DNA of 43,863 nucleotides from Prochlorococcus sp. AG-686-O05 (GCA_003210235.1 QCVV01000003.1:1-43863), one strand, 5' to 3'. Positions 26,476-34,827 are shown, counted from the first letter of the stretch. Translations and numbers: made by a program. The notes: generated by a model from the letters alone, not told the origin.

Positions 26476-27636
26476 ATGAATGTTCGAATGTTTTTAAAGG
26501 CAATATTTCAAACAAAATTTTTAAAATTATCTTTTAAAAGATTATTTTTTCTATTCTATATATCACTAGGCCTATTTAATAAATCAAATGTAATATCTCA
26601 ACCGATAATAAATCAAAATCTTGATGAAGAATCTAAAATTTCAAAAAGATCTTTCATAACAAAAGCAGTTAACAAAACAGGGGCTTCGGTTGTTACTATT
26701 GACACTCAACGATTTGTTAAAAATAATCAATTGTCTAGAGATTCAAGAATTTTATTAGATCCATATTTTGAAAGATTCTTTGGCTTACAATTACCTCCCG
26801 AAAATCGCCCACAGATAGAACAGAGTCAGGGTAGCGGTTTTATATTCGGTGATGGTCTCGTAATGACAAATGCTCATGTTGTTAATGGATCTGAAAAGTT
26901 AATAGTTGGCTTATCTAATGGATCAAAATACAAAGGGAAGTTAATAGGACTTGATTTACTTACTGATCTAGCTGTTATTAAGCTTAAAGGTAAAGGGCCT
27001 TGGCCAAAAGCAATATTAGGTGACTCGACATCAATAGAAGTTGGTGATTGGGCCATAGCTGTTGGCAATCCTTATGGATTAGAAAATACCGTTACTCTGG
27101 GAATAATTAGTAACTTAAATAGAAATGTCTCACAACTAGGAATATATGATAAAAAGTTTGAGTTAATTCAGACAGACGCTGCAATAAACCCTGGCAATTC
27201 TGGGGGGCCATTATTAAATAGTAAGGGAGAAGTAATTGGAATTAATACTCTTATAAGATCAGGTCCTGGGGCAGGCTTAAGTTTTGCAATCCCAATAAAT
27301 AAAGCTAAAAATATCGCTTCGCAACTTATAAAGAATGGAAAAGTAATGCATCCCATGATTGGAATCAATTTAATAGACGAAAATTACTTTGAAACAAATA
27401 AAAGTATTGTAAAAGTAGGATACGTTGTCCCAAATAGCCCTGCTGCAAAAAGCGGAATATTAATTAATGACATAATCCTAAAAGTGGGCAAAACAAATAT
27501 TAATAGTTCTTCAGATGTAATCAATGAAATAAGTAACAACGGAATTAATAAATTTATAAACATAACATTAAAAAGAAAAAATAAAATTATTAAATTAAAT
27601 GTTAAACCGACTGATATAACTAATTTATCAAAATAA
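26476..27636 (+). CDS. HtrA/Deg-family trypsin-like serine protease with PDZ domain
   Basis: A 386-residue envelope protease for protein quality control. After a long basic, hydrophobic N-terminus (signal or anchor at about 18-40) comes a trypsin-like domain with the catalytic triad: His134 (TNAHVV), Asp164 (LTDLAVIKL) and Ser242 in GNSGGPLL. One PDZ domain follows at the C-terminus (NSPAAKSGILINDIILKVGKTNINSSSDVINEIS). Cyanobacteria have HtrA, HhoA and HhoB; I cannot tell which. Complete and well conserved. Confidence 0.93.
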   Translation: MNVRMFLKAIFQTKFLKLSFKRLFFLFYISLGLFNKSNVISQPIINQNLDEESKISKRSFITKAVNKTGASVVTIDTQRFVKNNQLSRDSRILLDPYFERFFGLQLPPENRPQIEQSQGSGFIFGDGLVMTNAHVVNGSEKLIVGLSNGSKYKGKLIGLDLLTDLAVIKLKGKGPWPKAILGDSTSIEVGDWAIAVGNPYGLENTVTLGIISNLNRNVSQLGIYDKKFELIQTDAAINPGNSGGPLLNSKGEVIGINTLIRSGPGAGLSFAIPINKAKNIASQLIKNGKVMHPMIGINLIDENYFETNKSIVKVGYVVPNSPAAKSGILINDIILKVGKTNINSSSDVINEISNNGINKFINITLKRKNKIIKLNVKPTDITNLSK

Positions 27637-27643
27637 TAAATTT

Positions 27644-27787
27644 TTAACTTTCAACATCTCTAAGTATTTCTACACATTGAGAGATACAAATACCATCAGA
27701 AATATCACACTTAGAAATACACTCAAAATAACTTTCTACTGGATCAGCAGTAACATAATTACTGTCTTTTAAATCATACTTTTTCAT
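27644..27787 (-). CDS. 47-residue twin-CX3C protein of unknown function
   Basis: Not in the ORF track. ATG(27787)-TAA(27644) encodes MKKYDLKDSNYVTADPVESYFECISKCDISDGICISQCVEILRDVES. The four cysteines form CX3C-X6-CX3C (C23, C27, C34, C38) within a predicted helix-turn-helix. The stop is 8 bases past the HtrA stop on the opposite strand. I know no named family; the frame has sensible amino-acid use and a regular Cys pattern, so I think it is real. It could bind a metal ion or form two disulfides. Confidence 0.7.
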   Translation of the reverse strand: MKKYDLKDSNYVTADPVESYFECISKCDISDGICISQCVEILRDVES

Positions 27788-27953
27788 AAGTATTTTAAAT
27801 AAAACAAATACGTAATTATTAGATTAATCAAAAGCATTTAGTCTGTAAAGATAAATAAGTGATCTTGCCTAGAGGATTGTAAAGTTTTCTAAAAACTATT
27901 CTTCAAAACTTAAAAAAATAAGAATCAAATACTTAATCGATAAGTAAAAATGA

Positions 27954-29576
27954 CTATTTTACACTTCTTTTCTTCTCTAAAAAATATTCATAATTACCAT
28001 TAAAAGATAATAATTTAGATTCTTTAATTTCAATAATTCTATTTGCAACTTTAGAAATAAAATATCTATCATGCGAAATAATAAATACTGTGCCCTGATA
28101 ATTATTTATTGCAAGTTCTAGATTCTCTTTCGATTGTAAATCTAAATGGTTTGTAGGTTCATCAAGAAGTAAAAAATTGCTTGGATCCATTATCATCAAA
28201 GCCAATGCTAATCTAGCTTTTTCGCCACCACTAAGTTGTTGAACATATTTAAAAACAGCGTTATTATGAAATCCAAAACCTCCTAAGAATGTCCTTACTT
28301 TTTGTTGAGACCAATCTGATGCTTTTGAATATATTAAATCAATAACCTGTTTTTCAACAGCAAGGGCTGCAGCCTGATTTTGCTCATAATAACTTGTAAT
28401 TATATTATGTTTACCTAAATTAACTTCTCCTATTTCAGGTTCTATTTTTTTCATAATCAACTTCAACAAAGTAGATTTACCACATCCATTAGGACCTAAA
28501 ATTGCTATTTTTTCTCCCGCAGAAACCTTTAAATTTATATCAAACAATAGTATTTTCTCTTCAAAACTATGAGATAAATTCTTAATTTGAAGAACTGTTT
28601 TACCAGAACGAGGACACTCAGGAAAATTAAAAGAAGGACTTTTTAGTCTTGAAATAGGTGCATCAACTTTCACAATCTTTTTTAATTGCTTCTCCCTACT
28701 TTTAGCCTGGGTACTCCTTGTAGCACTAGCTCGAAATCTTTCAATATACTTTCTTTGTGTTTCGATCTCTTTTTGCTGCAACTCAAAAGCTTTACTTTGA
28801 GATGCTTCATTTAACGACTTTTGTTCAACAAAAAAAGAATAATTCCCATTATATGTTTCAGAAATTCCTCTTTCTATAAAAATAATCTTTTTACATAATT
28901 TATCTAAGAAATATCGATCATGGCTAATTAATATGATTGCTATTTTTAAAGAGATTAAATATTCTTCTAGCCAAAAAATTGTTTCCAAATCTAAATGATT
29001 AGTAGGCTCATCGAGCAAAAGTAAATCAGGTTTTTGCAAAATAATTTTCCCAAGAGCTACTTTCATTTGCCAACCCCCTGAAAAATTACCTACTAATTTA
29101 TCTGCATCTTCTTGAGAAAACCCTAGTTTTGGCAGTATCTTCTCTACTTCTGCCTGCATTTGATAGCCGCCTAAAACTTCAAACTTTTCTTGAAATTTGG
29201 CTAGTTGATTTACAAGATGGTCAAGTTTTTCAGAGTCTTTATTAAATTCTAAAAATTTCATTTCATTTTCAATCTCTAGAAGTTTATTTGAAACTACTTG
29301 AATATCTTTAAAAGAACCTTCCAATTCTTCTCTGACTGTTCGATTTAAATTACAATCCAGTTCCTGTTTTAAGTGTGAAATTTTGGGATTTCCTTCTTTA
29401 AGAACAAGTCCACTTGTTTGATCCTCCTCTCCAATTAAGATTTTAAACTGAGTCGATTTACCTGCTCCATTGGAACCAACTAAGCCTATCTTTTCTCCCT
29501 TCCTAATTTCCCAATTAATATTTTTTAGAACAACATCAGTAGAGTAAATTTTGCTTACATTATCAAATCTAATCAC
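27954..29576 (-). CDS. ABC-F family ATPase (translation factor type)
   Basis: A 540-residue soluble protein with two ABC ATPase domains and no membrane span: Walker A GSNGAGKST (about 35-43) and GPNGCGKST (about 354-362), signature motifs FSGGW/LSGGEKARLA, Walker B LLLLDEPTNHLDL in both halves, and the charged inter-domain linker with ERFRASATRSTQAKSREKQLKK. This is the ABC-F layout (Uup, EttA, YheS-like), whose members act on ribosomes. I cannot assign the subgroup. Confidence 0.92.
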   Translation of the reverse strand: MIRFDNVSKIYSTDVVLKNINWEIRKGEKIGLVGSNGAGKSTQFKILIGEEDQTSGLVLKEGNPKISHLKQELDCNLNRTVREELEGSFKDIQVVSNKLLEIENEMKFLEFNKDSEKLDHLVNQLAKFQEKFEVLGGYQMQAEVEKILPKLGFSQEDADKLVGNFSGGWQMKVALGKIILQKPDLLLLDEPTNHLDLETIFWLEEYLISLKIAIILISHDRYFLDKLCKKIIFIERGISETYNGNYSFFVEQKSLNEASQSKAFELQQKEIETQRKYIERFRASATRSTQAKSREKQLKKIVKVDAPISRLKSPSFNFPECPRSGKTVLQIKNLSHSFEEKILLFDINLKVSAGEKIAILGPNGCGKSTLLKLIMKKIEPEIGEVNLGKHNIITSYYEQNQAAALAVEKQVIDLIYSKASDWSQQKVRTFLGGFGFHNNAVFKYVQQLSGGEKARLALALMIMDPSNFLLLDEPTNHLDLQSKENLELAINNYQGTVFIISHDRYFISKVANRIIEIKESKLLSFNGNYEYFLEKKRSVK

Positions 29577-29647
29577 TTTAAAAAAATTGAATTTACGAAC
29601 TTAGAGACTTTTTACCAAAAAAAATATTTGTGGAATAAAATTGTGAT

Positions 29648-29830
29648 ATGAAAAGAATAGAACAAATCGTAGTAATTTTCATAGCTGCGGCATTAGCAAT
29701 TCCAAGTTATTGGTTTTTTTGGACATTGGCTGGTGGTGGCGGTTACAACAGAAGAATAACACCTGCAACCAAAAAAGGAACTACTCAAAACCTTTTACTA
29801 AAGACCACCTCGAGCCTTAATCAACCATAA
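29648..29830 (+). CDS. Small single-span membrane protein
   Basis: A 60-residue protein with one membrane span (EQIVVIFIAAALAIPSYWFFWTLA, residues 5-28), a Gly4 turn (GGGGYN) and a polar basic tail. No family recognised. Its 3' end overlaps the Nif11-like gene by 33 bases convergently. The upstream 71-base gap separates it from the divergent ABC-F gene. Sensible hydrophobicity and its place among small genes support it moderately. Confidence 0.6.
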   Translation: MKRIEQIVVIFIAAALAIPSYWFFWTLAGGGGYNRRITPATKKGTTQNLLLKTTSSLNQP

Positions 29831-30028
29831 CTTAGTTGCTTCATCATCCACAGTCGACAAATACTCGATAACCTCTTCTTTAGTAACCTGTATATCTAAT
29901 TCTCTTCCAATCTCGCAAATTTTTTCAAGAGCTGATTTTGGATTGTTAAGAGCCATCAAAAATAAACTTTGTTTTTTTTTAGAATCATTAGCTATAAAAT
30001 TGTAGAGTTTTTCAACATTACTAATCAT
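29798..30028 (-). CDS. Nif11-like (leader-peptide-type) small protein
   Basis: A 76-residue protein, MISNVEKLYNFIANDSKKKQSLFLMALNNPKSALEKICEIGRELDIQVTKEEVIEYL... The pattern (LYNFI.ND...L...... A...I..IG.ELD..V..EE) is that of the Nif11 domain found in cyanobacterial small proteins and in the leaders of prochlorosin-type lanthipeptide precursors. It ends in KARGGL, so a GG lies just before the C-terminus but there is no Cys-rich core after it. Not a lanthipeptide precursor by itself. Function unknown. Confidence 0.68.
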   Translation of the reverse strand: MISNVEKLYNFIANDSKKKQSLFLMALNNPKSALEKICEIGRELDIQVTKEEVIEYLSTVDDEATKLWLIKARGGL

Positions 30029-30063
30029 CAGTTTCCATTAATTCATATCAATAGACTATTCCC

Positions 30064-30402
30064 TTAAGCAACATTTTGTTTATTATATTTATTTATAGAT
30101 AAATCATGATCGGTATCTTTTATTTCTTTGGCTGAAGCATCTTCCATACTTCTTGCATCTAAACATAGAACTTTCCTAAGCTTTGCAAAATTAGCCGCAT
30201 GAGATATTCTTCCATCTTTCTGAGCATAATATTCAGAACGCTGCAGAATTTGATGCAGATGTGTCAATAAATATGGACTGATCACTGCAGATACTAATAC
30301 ATCACTATTCTCATTACTTAAAGACTCAGGCTGTATTATTTTTTTTTTCTTTTTATCGATTATTGATCTTTGAGAAGAATCAAGTTTTCTTGAGTTTTTC
30401 AT
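30064..30402 (-). CDS. Conserved picocyanobacterial hypothetical protein
   Basis: A 112-residue soluble protein with a basic head (IDKKKKKI), then a helical core (VLVSAVISPYLLTHLHQILQRSEYYAQKDGRISHAANFAKLRKVLCLDARSMEDA) and a charged tail. I recognise no family. The helical core with paired hydrophobics appears folded. It is divergent from the ribbon-helix-helix regulator across a 116-base gap containing an inverted repeat, and may be controlled by it. Confidence 0.62.
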   Translation of the reverse strand: MKNSRKLDSSQRSIIDKKKKKIIQPESLSNENSDVLVSAVISPYLLTHLHQILQRSEYYAQKDGRISHAANFAKLRKVLCLDARSMEDASAKEIKDTDHDLSINKYNKQNVA

Positions 30403-30451
30403 AATTTACACAATGAACTAATTAATCAAAGGCTTATATCCTTACTATTAA

Positions 30452-30488
30452 TATACACAAAGATACTACCCTTGACTCACTGTGTATA
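30452..30488. promoter_or_regulatory. Candidate operator: TATACACA...TGTGTATA dyad
   Basis: TATACACA (30452-30459) and TGTGTATA (30481-30488) are perfect inverted copies separated by 21 bases, between the divergent hypothetical gene (start 30402) and the ribbon-helix-helix gene (start 30519). The centre-to-centre distance is 29 bases, close to three helical turns, so both arms could be bound on the same face. TATACT at 30485-30490, overlapping the right arm, could be a -10 box for the regulator. An autoregulatory site is plausible but untested. Confidence 0.35.
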
Positions 30489-30518
30489 CTTAAAAGTAAC
30501 AGTTATGCAGTTTGACTA

Positions 30519-30827
30519 ATGGCAACCCGCCAAAACTCAACTAATGGGAAGCCAAAATCCCCCAGAATACAAGTAGTTCTTCCAGAGTTAATTTGTGAGC
30601 AATTAAATATCTTAGCTGAAAATGAATCAAGAACTGTCAGCAACATGGCAAAAGTATTGATTCAAGAAGGAATTAAAAATTATTTCGAAAGAGAGGCCAA
30701 ATCACATACATCAGATAATAAAATCGATACCGACAATTTCAGAGATACATTAGAAAGACAAAGTATTAAAAGGTTAAAAGGAGCTCCTCAAAGGATTAGG
30801 TATACCAAAAAATCCGAGAAAAAATAA
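30519..30827 (+). CDS. Ribbon-helix-helix (CopG/Arc-type) DNA-binding protein
   Basis: A 102-residue protein whose residues about 16-55, PRIQVVLPELICEQLNILAENESRTVSNMAKVLIQEGIKNYFE, form a beta strand followed by two helices, the RHH fold. RHH regulators bind DNA as dimers through the strand. The C-terminal half is charged (SIKRLKGAPQRIRYTKKSEKK) and may bind partners. No antitoxin/toxin partner is obvious: the next gene is ktrA on the other strand, one base away. Start is the ATG after 116 bases of intergenic DNA with an inverted repeat. Confidence 0.75.
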   Translation: MATRQNSTNGKPKSPRIQVVLPELICEQLNILAENESRTVSNMAKVLIQEGIKNYFEREAKSHTSDNKIDTDNFRDTLERQSIKRLKGAPQRIRYTKKSEKK

Positions 30828-31532
30828 TTAATTTTGAGGTAATTTTTGTAAATCTACAGTTTTCCCCATAACTACCAAAATATTTCCTCTTTCAAGAATA
30901 TATTTTGCAGGAGGATTAACTGTTAATTGTTCTGGAGGACCAGCAGCAAGAACGTTAACTAAATAATTTTTTCTTAAATTTAAATCTCTTAAAGATCTAC
31001 CAATAAATTCTTCTGGAACTGTTAATTCATCTATTCCAGTTTGATTATCTAATTCTAATCTTTCAATAAGATTGGGCCTAACAAGTTCTAATCCTAATCT
31101 TTCACCTTGCATTCTAGAAGGGAAAACAACCTTATCAGCACCTACTCTTTTTAACATCTTTTCATGCAAATCACTCGTGGCTCTTGCAATTACCCTTTTT
31201 ACTTTTGTTCCTTCACTATCCTTAGCAATAAGAGTAGTAGTAATACTTGCTTCAATGGGCTCACTAATACCCACCACAACTGTATTCATCTCTAAAATCC
31301 CTGATTCCTTCATTGATTCTTCATCAGTACAATCTATCACTCTTGCTTCAATAGAAGGTTCTAATTGTCTTAAATCATCGATAGCCTTCTCTGAAGCATC
31401 GGCAGCTAAAACATCCACGCCATTACTTATAAGTTCTCTACAAACAGCCGTTCCAAATCTACCAACTCCTACAACTGCGAAAGTTAGAGCTTCATCTTCT
31501 TTGTGTGGAGACCATTGCCACCAATCAGCCAT
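30828..31532 (-). CDS. ktrA: KtrA/TrkA-type K+ channel regulatory subunit
   Basis: A 234-residue peripheral RCK protein that gates a KtrB-type K+ channel by binding NAD(H) or ATP/ADP. The N-terminal Rossmann domain has VVGVGRFGTAVCREL (GxGxxG, residues about 21-35) and DASEKAIDDL; the C-terminal TrkA-C domain runs from about 155 (ELTVPEEFIGRSLRDLNLRKNYLVNVLAAG...). It is last in a leftward operon after the SLC13-type gene and the channel gene (18-base gap). Confidence 0.9.
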   Translation of the reverse strand: MADWWQWSPHKEDEALTFAVVGVGRFGTAVCRELISNGVDVLAADASEKAIDDLRQLEPSIEARVIDCTDEESMKESGILEMNTVVVGISEPIEASITTTLIAKDSEGTKVKRVIARATSDLHEKMLKRVGADKVVFPSRMQGERLGLELVRPNLIERLELDNQTGIDELTVPEEFIGRSLRDLNLRKNYLVNVLAAGPPEQLTVNPPAKYILERGNILVVMGKTVDLQKLPQN

Positions 31533-31550
31533 AATAAATTTCAGTAAAAG

Positions 31551-32954
31551 CTATACATAAAGATCAGCTTTTGGATAGCCAATTCTTTTTTGTCTTTCTA
31601 TTCTACTCTTATATAGAGCCTGCCACAGGGCACTTAAAAGCAAAAGAATCCCAAGTCTTCCTACAAACATGCTAAGAATTAAAATAAATTGACCAAAATG
31701 ATTTAATTTTGCTGTCAAACCGATATCAAAACCTACTGTTGCAAATGCAGAAATACATGTAAAAAGAATTTCAAGAAATGTAAATGATTCTTTTTTAATA
31801 AAAGTATTCGTAGTACTTAATACCATAGCCATCAAGAGAACAAAAAGTAAAGAGCCAACAGTTATTCCAACTGCTTTCAAAATAACTTTATCTGAAATTA
31901 ATCTATTACTAATAATTACATCTTTTTGTCCCCTTAAAGTTGATCTAGTTGCTGCCATTAGGGCTATAAAAGTTGTAGTTTTAATTCCCCCACCCGTACC
32001 ACCGGTACTAGCTCCAATAAACATCAAAGTCATTAATAGCAAAAGACCCGTATCTGATATTGAATTTAAAGATATTGGAAAATTTGTAAATCCCGCTGTT
32101 CTTGCACTGACAGTCTCAAAAATAGATGATAAAATTTTCTCAAAGAAATTTAGATCACTAAAAAATTGACTATTCAATAATGTCTCTGTTACGAAAAAAC
32201 CTAATGATCCGAAAATTATTAAGGAAAAACTTGTCCTAATTACTAATCTAGAATGAAGACTCAATTTTTTATATGACAGATTTTTTCTATTACTCCATAT
32301 ATCGTCAATAACTCTCCAACCAAGTCCTCCCATCACAATTAAAAAAATAAATACAATATTGACAACAAAATTAGATCGATAATCTTGAAGGCTGTTAGAC
32401 CATAAAGAAAAACCTGCATTGTTATATGCAGAAATACTATGAAAAATTGCAGCCCAAAGTCTTTGCCAGTTATTTTGAATTTCTAGAAACCCGAAAAAAT
32501 ATAATACTATTGCTCCAAAAGAAATAATAGAAGTAGCAGTAATGGCAATGCTTTGAAAAGTTCTACCAATTCCACCAACCCCAAATTCATCGAGAGTCTT
32601 ACCTTTATCCAATCTAGTTCTAAGCTGAGTACCTTTTACAACAAATCCTTGTAAGAAAGTAGTAATAGCCATTAAGCCTAAACCACCTGATAGAAGCATT
32701 AAAGCCAGGAAAATTTGCCCAAAAATATTTAAATCAACTCCTACATCAATGATAGTTAACCCCGTCACAGTTATTGCAGAAGTAGATGTAAAGAATGCTT
32801 CCCACAAACCCACTTCCGATGAAGAACATAATGGAGAACTTAAAATTAAGGTTCCAAAAATAATAATAATTAATCCTGTGACAATTGTGAATTGAGGTAC
32901 AGATAACTTTCTATATGTTTCTTTTAATTTATAAACAACGTTCTTTATTTTCAC
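31551..32954 (-). CDS. ktrB: TrkH/KtrB-family K+ uptake channel subunit
   Basis: A 467-residue integral membrane protein of the Trk/Ktr/HKT superfamily, with four pore-loop repeats. I see FFTSTSAITVTGLTIIDVG, HSISAYNNAGFSLW, ETVSARTAGFTNFP and CISAFATVGFDIGL, each holding the conserved pore Gly (TVTG, NNAG, RTAG, TVG). It imports K+, often coupled to Na+ (NtpJ-like). It sits between the SLC13-type gene (5-base gap) and ktrA, forming one operon. Confidence 0.92.
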   Translation of the reverse strand: MKIKNVVYKLKETYRKLSVPQFTIVTGLIIIIFGTLILSSPLCSSSEVGLWEAFFTSTSAITVTGLTIIDVGVDLNIFGQIFLALMLLSGGLGLMAITTFLQGFVVKGTQLRTRLDKGKTLDEFGVGGIGRTFQSIAITATSIISFGAIVLYFFGFLEIQNNWQRLWAAIFHSISAYNNAGFSLWSNSLQDYRSNFVVNIVFIFLIVMGGLGWRVIDDIWSNRKNLSYKKLSLHSRLVIRTSFSLIIFGSLGFFVTETLLNSQFFSDLNFFEKILSSIFETVSARTAGFTNFPISLNSISDTGLLLLMTLMFIGASTGGTGGGIKTTTFIALMAATRSTLRGQKDVIISNRLISDKVILKAVGITVGSLLFVLLMAMVLSTTNTFIKKESFTFLEILFTCISAFATVGFDIGLTAKLNHFGQFILILSMFVGRLGILLLLSALWQALYKSRIERQKRIGYPKADLYV

Positions 32955-32959
32955 TTTAT

Positions 32960-34768
32960 TTATTTAAAATTTAAAATTATCAAAGCTGGGACAGTCAATG
33001 ACATTATAAGTGTTAAACCCGCACCATATTTTGCAATATCAAAAAATCTATATCTCCCAGGTCCGTAAACCATTAAATTAGTTTGATAACCCATTGGAGT
33101 TAAGAATGATTGACTTGCACCGAACAATACAAGCATTATCAGGGCATTTGGTGAGATCCCCAAAACGGTTGAAAACTGAATAGCTACAGGTAATATCAGA
33201 GCAACAGAAGCAGCGTTACTTATAAATTGAGTAAGTATTACAGTAGCTACGAAAATTACTATTAAAGCAAAATAGAGTGGCATTCCACTTAGGACAAAAT
33301 CCAAATTTATGGCTATTAGATCTGCCAATCCAGTGACTTGCATAGCTACACTGAAACTTGATAATGAACCTAATAATAAAATAATATCTAGCCTAATTGA
33401 TCTTTGTATTTCTGCAGGACGCAAACATCCAAAAGCAACCATTGCTATTAGTGCTAAAAGAACTGATCCTACTAATGGAATATTAGTTAAAGAAGGCAAT
33501 AGAACCATACCAATTGCAATCGCAATTGCAATTGGTTTTCTAATTAAAAATGGCAAATCATCTTCAAATTGATCCAAAATCAATAAGTCATTACTTGTTT
33601 GAAGACCTCTTATTGAGTCTAAAGGTGCCTGAAGTAATAAGACATCTCCTGCTCTTAAAACAGCTTGACCTAATCTTTCCTGAACAGTTTGTTGTCCCCT
33701 TCTAAGAGCTAAAACTGTCGCATTATGGCGTTGCCTAAATCTTAGTTCTCTCAAACTTGCTCCTGCTAAAGTTGATCCTGAAGGAAGCAAAGCCTCGAAA
33801 GTTTTGGTACCTTCTTCAGTAGAGAGAGGATTTGTGCCGGCAATAGATCTCTTATTTTCAGCTAACAAAATCGTATGTTCTTGTTGTAATCGCAATAAAT
33901 CCGCTCTCGTAACACGTACTATCAATCTATCTTCAGGCTCAAATTTACGATCTGCAAGAGGAGGTAGAATTACTTTTCCATTTCTTTGCAACTCAAGAAC
34001 ATCAACATCAAATCTTCTTTGTAATCTACTATTTCTTACTGATTGACCAACCAATTCAGAGGAAGAGGGAATAGTAACTTCTGTAAAATAAATATTCATA
34101 TTACCATTTTTAATAAAATCTTTATTTCTTCCTCTATCAGGCAAAAGAACGTCAGAGACTAAGATCATATATGTAGTACCTATTAACCAAACTGGAATCC
34201 CTATTGAAGTCAAGCTAAATAATTCAAGAGACCCATAGCCTAATTGCTGACTGATATCACTTACTAGCAAATTTACTGAGCTTCCTAATAATGTAAGTGT
34301 GCCTCCTAATAGAGTTGCGAAAGATAAAGGTAAAAGGACTTTGGAAGGTGAAATATTTCGTCGTTCACACCAGCCTTCAATTAAAGGCAAAAGAGATGCT
34401 ACAACTGGCGTATTAGGAACTATCCCAGATATTGGAGCTATTAAAAAAGTTATAAGTAAAATTAATTTTCGAGGCGTTTTGATATTTTCAGAGGATATAA
34501 GCTCCCTTACTCTGTCTAACGCACCACTTTTAAATAATGCAGATGAAACTGCAAATAAACCCATCAAAGTGATTAAAGATGGGCTTCCAAATCCAGATAA
34601 GGCTTTTTCAGGTGTTAAAACTCCAGTGACAATAAATATTCCAACGCATAATAAACCAGTTAATTCAGGGGCTATAGTATTTCTTATAAATAGTATTAAT
34701 GACAGAAATAAAACTAATACTGTTATTAGTGCATCTAAATTATTACTAAAAAAAGAAATTAAATTCAT
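32960..34768 (-). CDS. SLC13/divalent-anion symporter-like permease with TrkA-C domains
   Basis: A 602-residue membrane protein of the SLC13/SAC1 type: N-terminal membrane half (about 12-210), two cytoplasmic TrkA-C (RCK_C) domains at about 215-395 (EVTIPSSSELVGQSVRNSRLQRRFDVDVLELQRNG and ALLPSGSTLAGASLRELRFRQRHNATVLALRRG), and a C-terminal membrane half with SNAASVALILPVAIQ. NTPVVASLLPLI matches the family's Na+/anion motif. Likely a sulfate or dicarboxylate permease; the RCK domains fit ligand gating. It heads the operon with ktrB and ktrA. Confidence 0.88.
   Translation of the reverse strand: MNLISFFSNNLDALITVLVLFLSLILFIRNTIAPELTGLLCVGIFIVTGVLTPEKALSGFGSPSLITLMGLFAVSSALFKSGALDRVRELISSENIKTPRKLILLITFLIAPISGIVPNTPVVASLLPLIEGWCERRNISPSKVLLPLSFATLLGGTLTLLGSSVNLLVSDISQQLGYGSLELFSLTSIGIPVWLIGTTYMILVSDVLLPDRGRNKDFIKNGNMNIYFTEVTIPSSSELVGQSVRNSRLQRRFDVDVLELQRNGKVILPPLADRKFEPEDRLIVRVTRADLLRLQQEHTILLAENKRSIAGTNPLSTEEGTKTFEALLPSGSTLAGASLRELRFRQRHNATVLALRRGQQTVQERLGQAVLRAGDVLLLQAPLDSIRGLQTSNDLLILDQFEDDLPFLIRKPIAIAIAIGMVLLPSLTNIPLVGSVLLALIAMVAFGCLRPAEIQRSIRLDIILLLGSLSSFSVAMQVTGLADLIAINLDFVLSGMPLYFALIVIFVATVILTQFISNAASVALILPVAIQFSTVLGISPNALIMLVLFGASQSFLTPMGYQTNLMVYGPGRYRFFDIAKYGAGLTLIMSLTVPALIILNFK
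33510..33535. repeat. GCAATT tandem/near-palindrome inside a transporter gene
   Basis: CCAATTGCAATCGCAATTGCAATTGG is an imperfect 26-base palindrome made of repeated GCAATT/GCAATC units inside the SLC13-type gene, where it encodes the membrane stretch IAIAIAI. It is probably just the DNA of an (Ile-Ala)n run. Confidence 0.6.
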
Positions 34769-34827
34769 ATCAAACTTATTTAACTCAATATACCTATAAA
34801 CAATATGCCAAAAAAGTTCAAAATTGT

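Noticed and set aside
30519-30827. RHH gene as half of a toxin-antitoxin pair
   Set aside because: No toxin-like gene is next to it; the downstream gene is ktrA on the other strand.
31072-31560. 162-residue + strand ORF opposite ktrA
   Set aside because: It lies fully over a clear KtrA gene in antisense, has low-complexity Ser/Thr-rich sequence and matches no family; a shadow ORF.
34299-34799. 166-residue + strand ORF opposite the SLC13-type gene
   Set aside because: Antisense to a well-supported transporter gene; composition follows from the opposite-strand codons.
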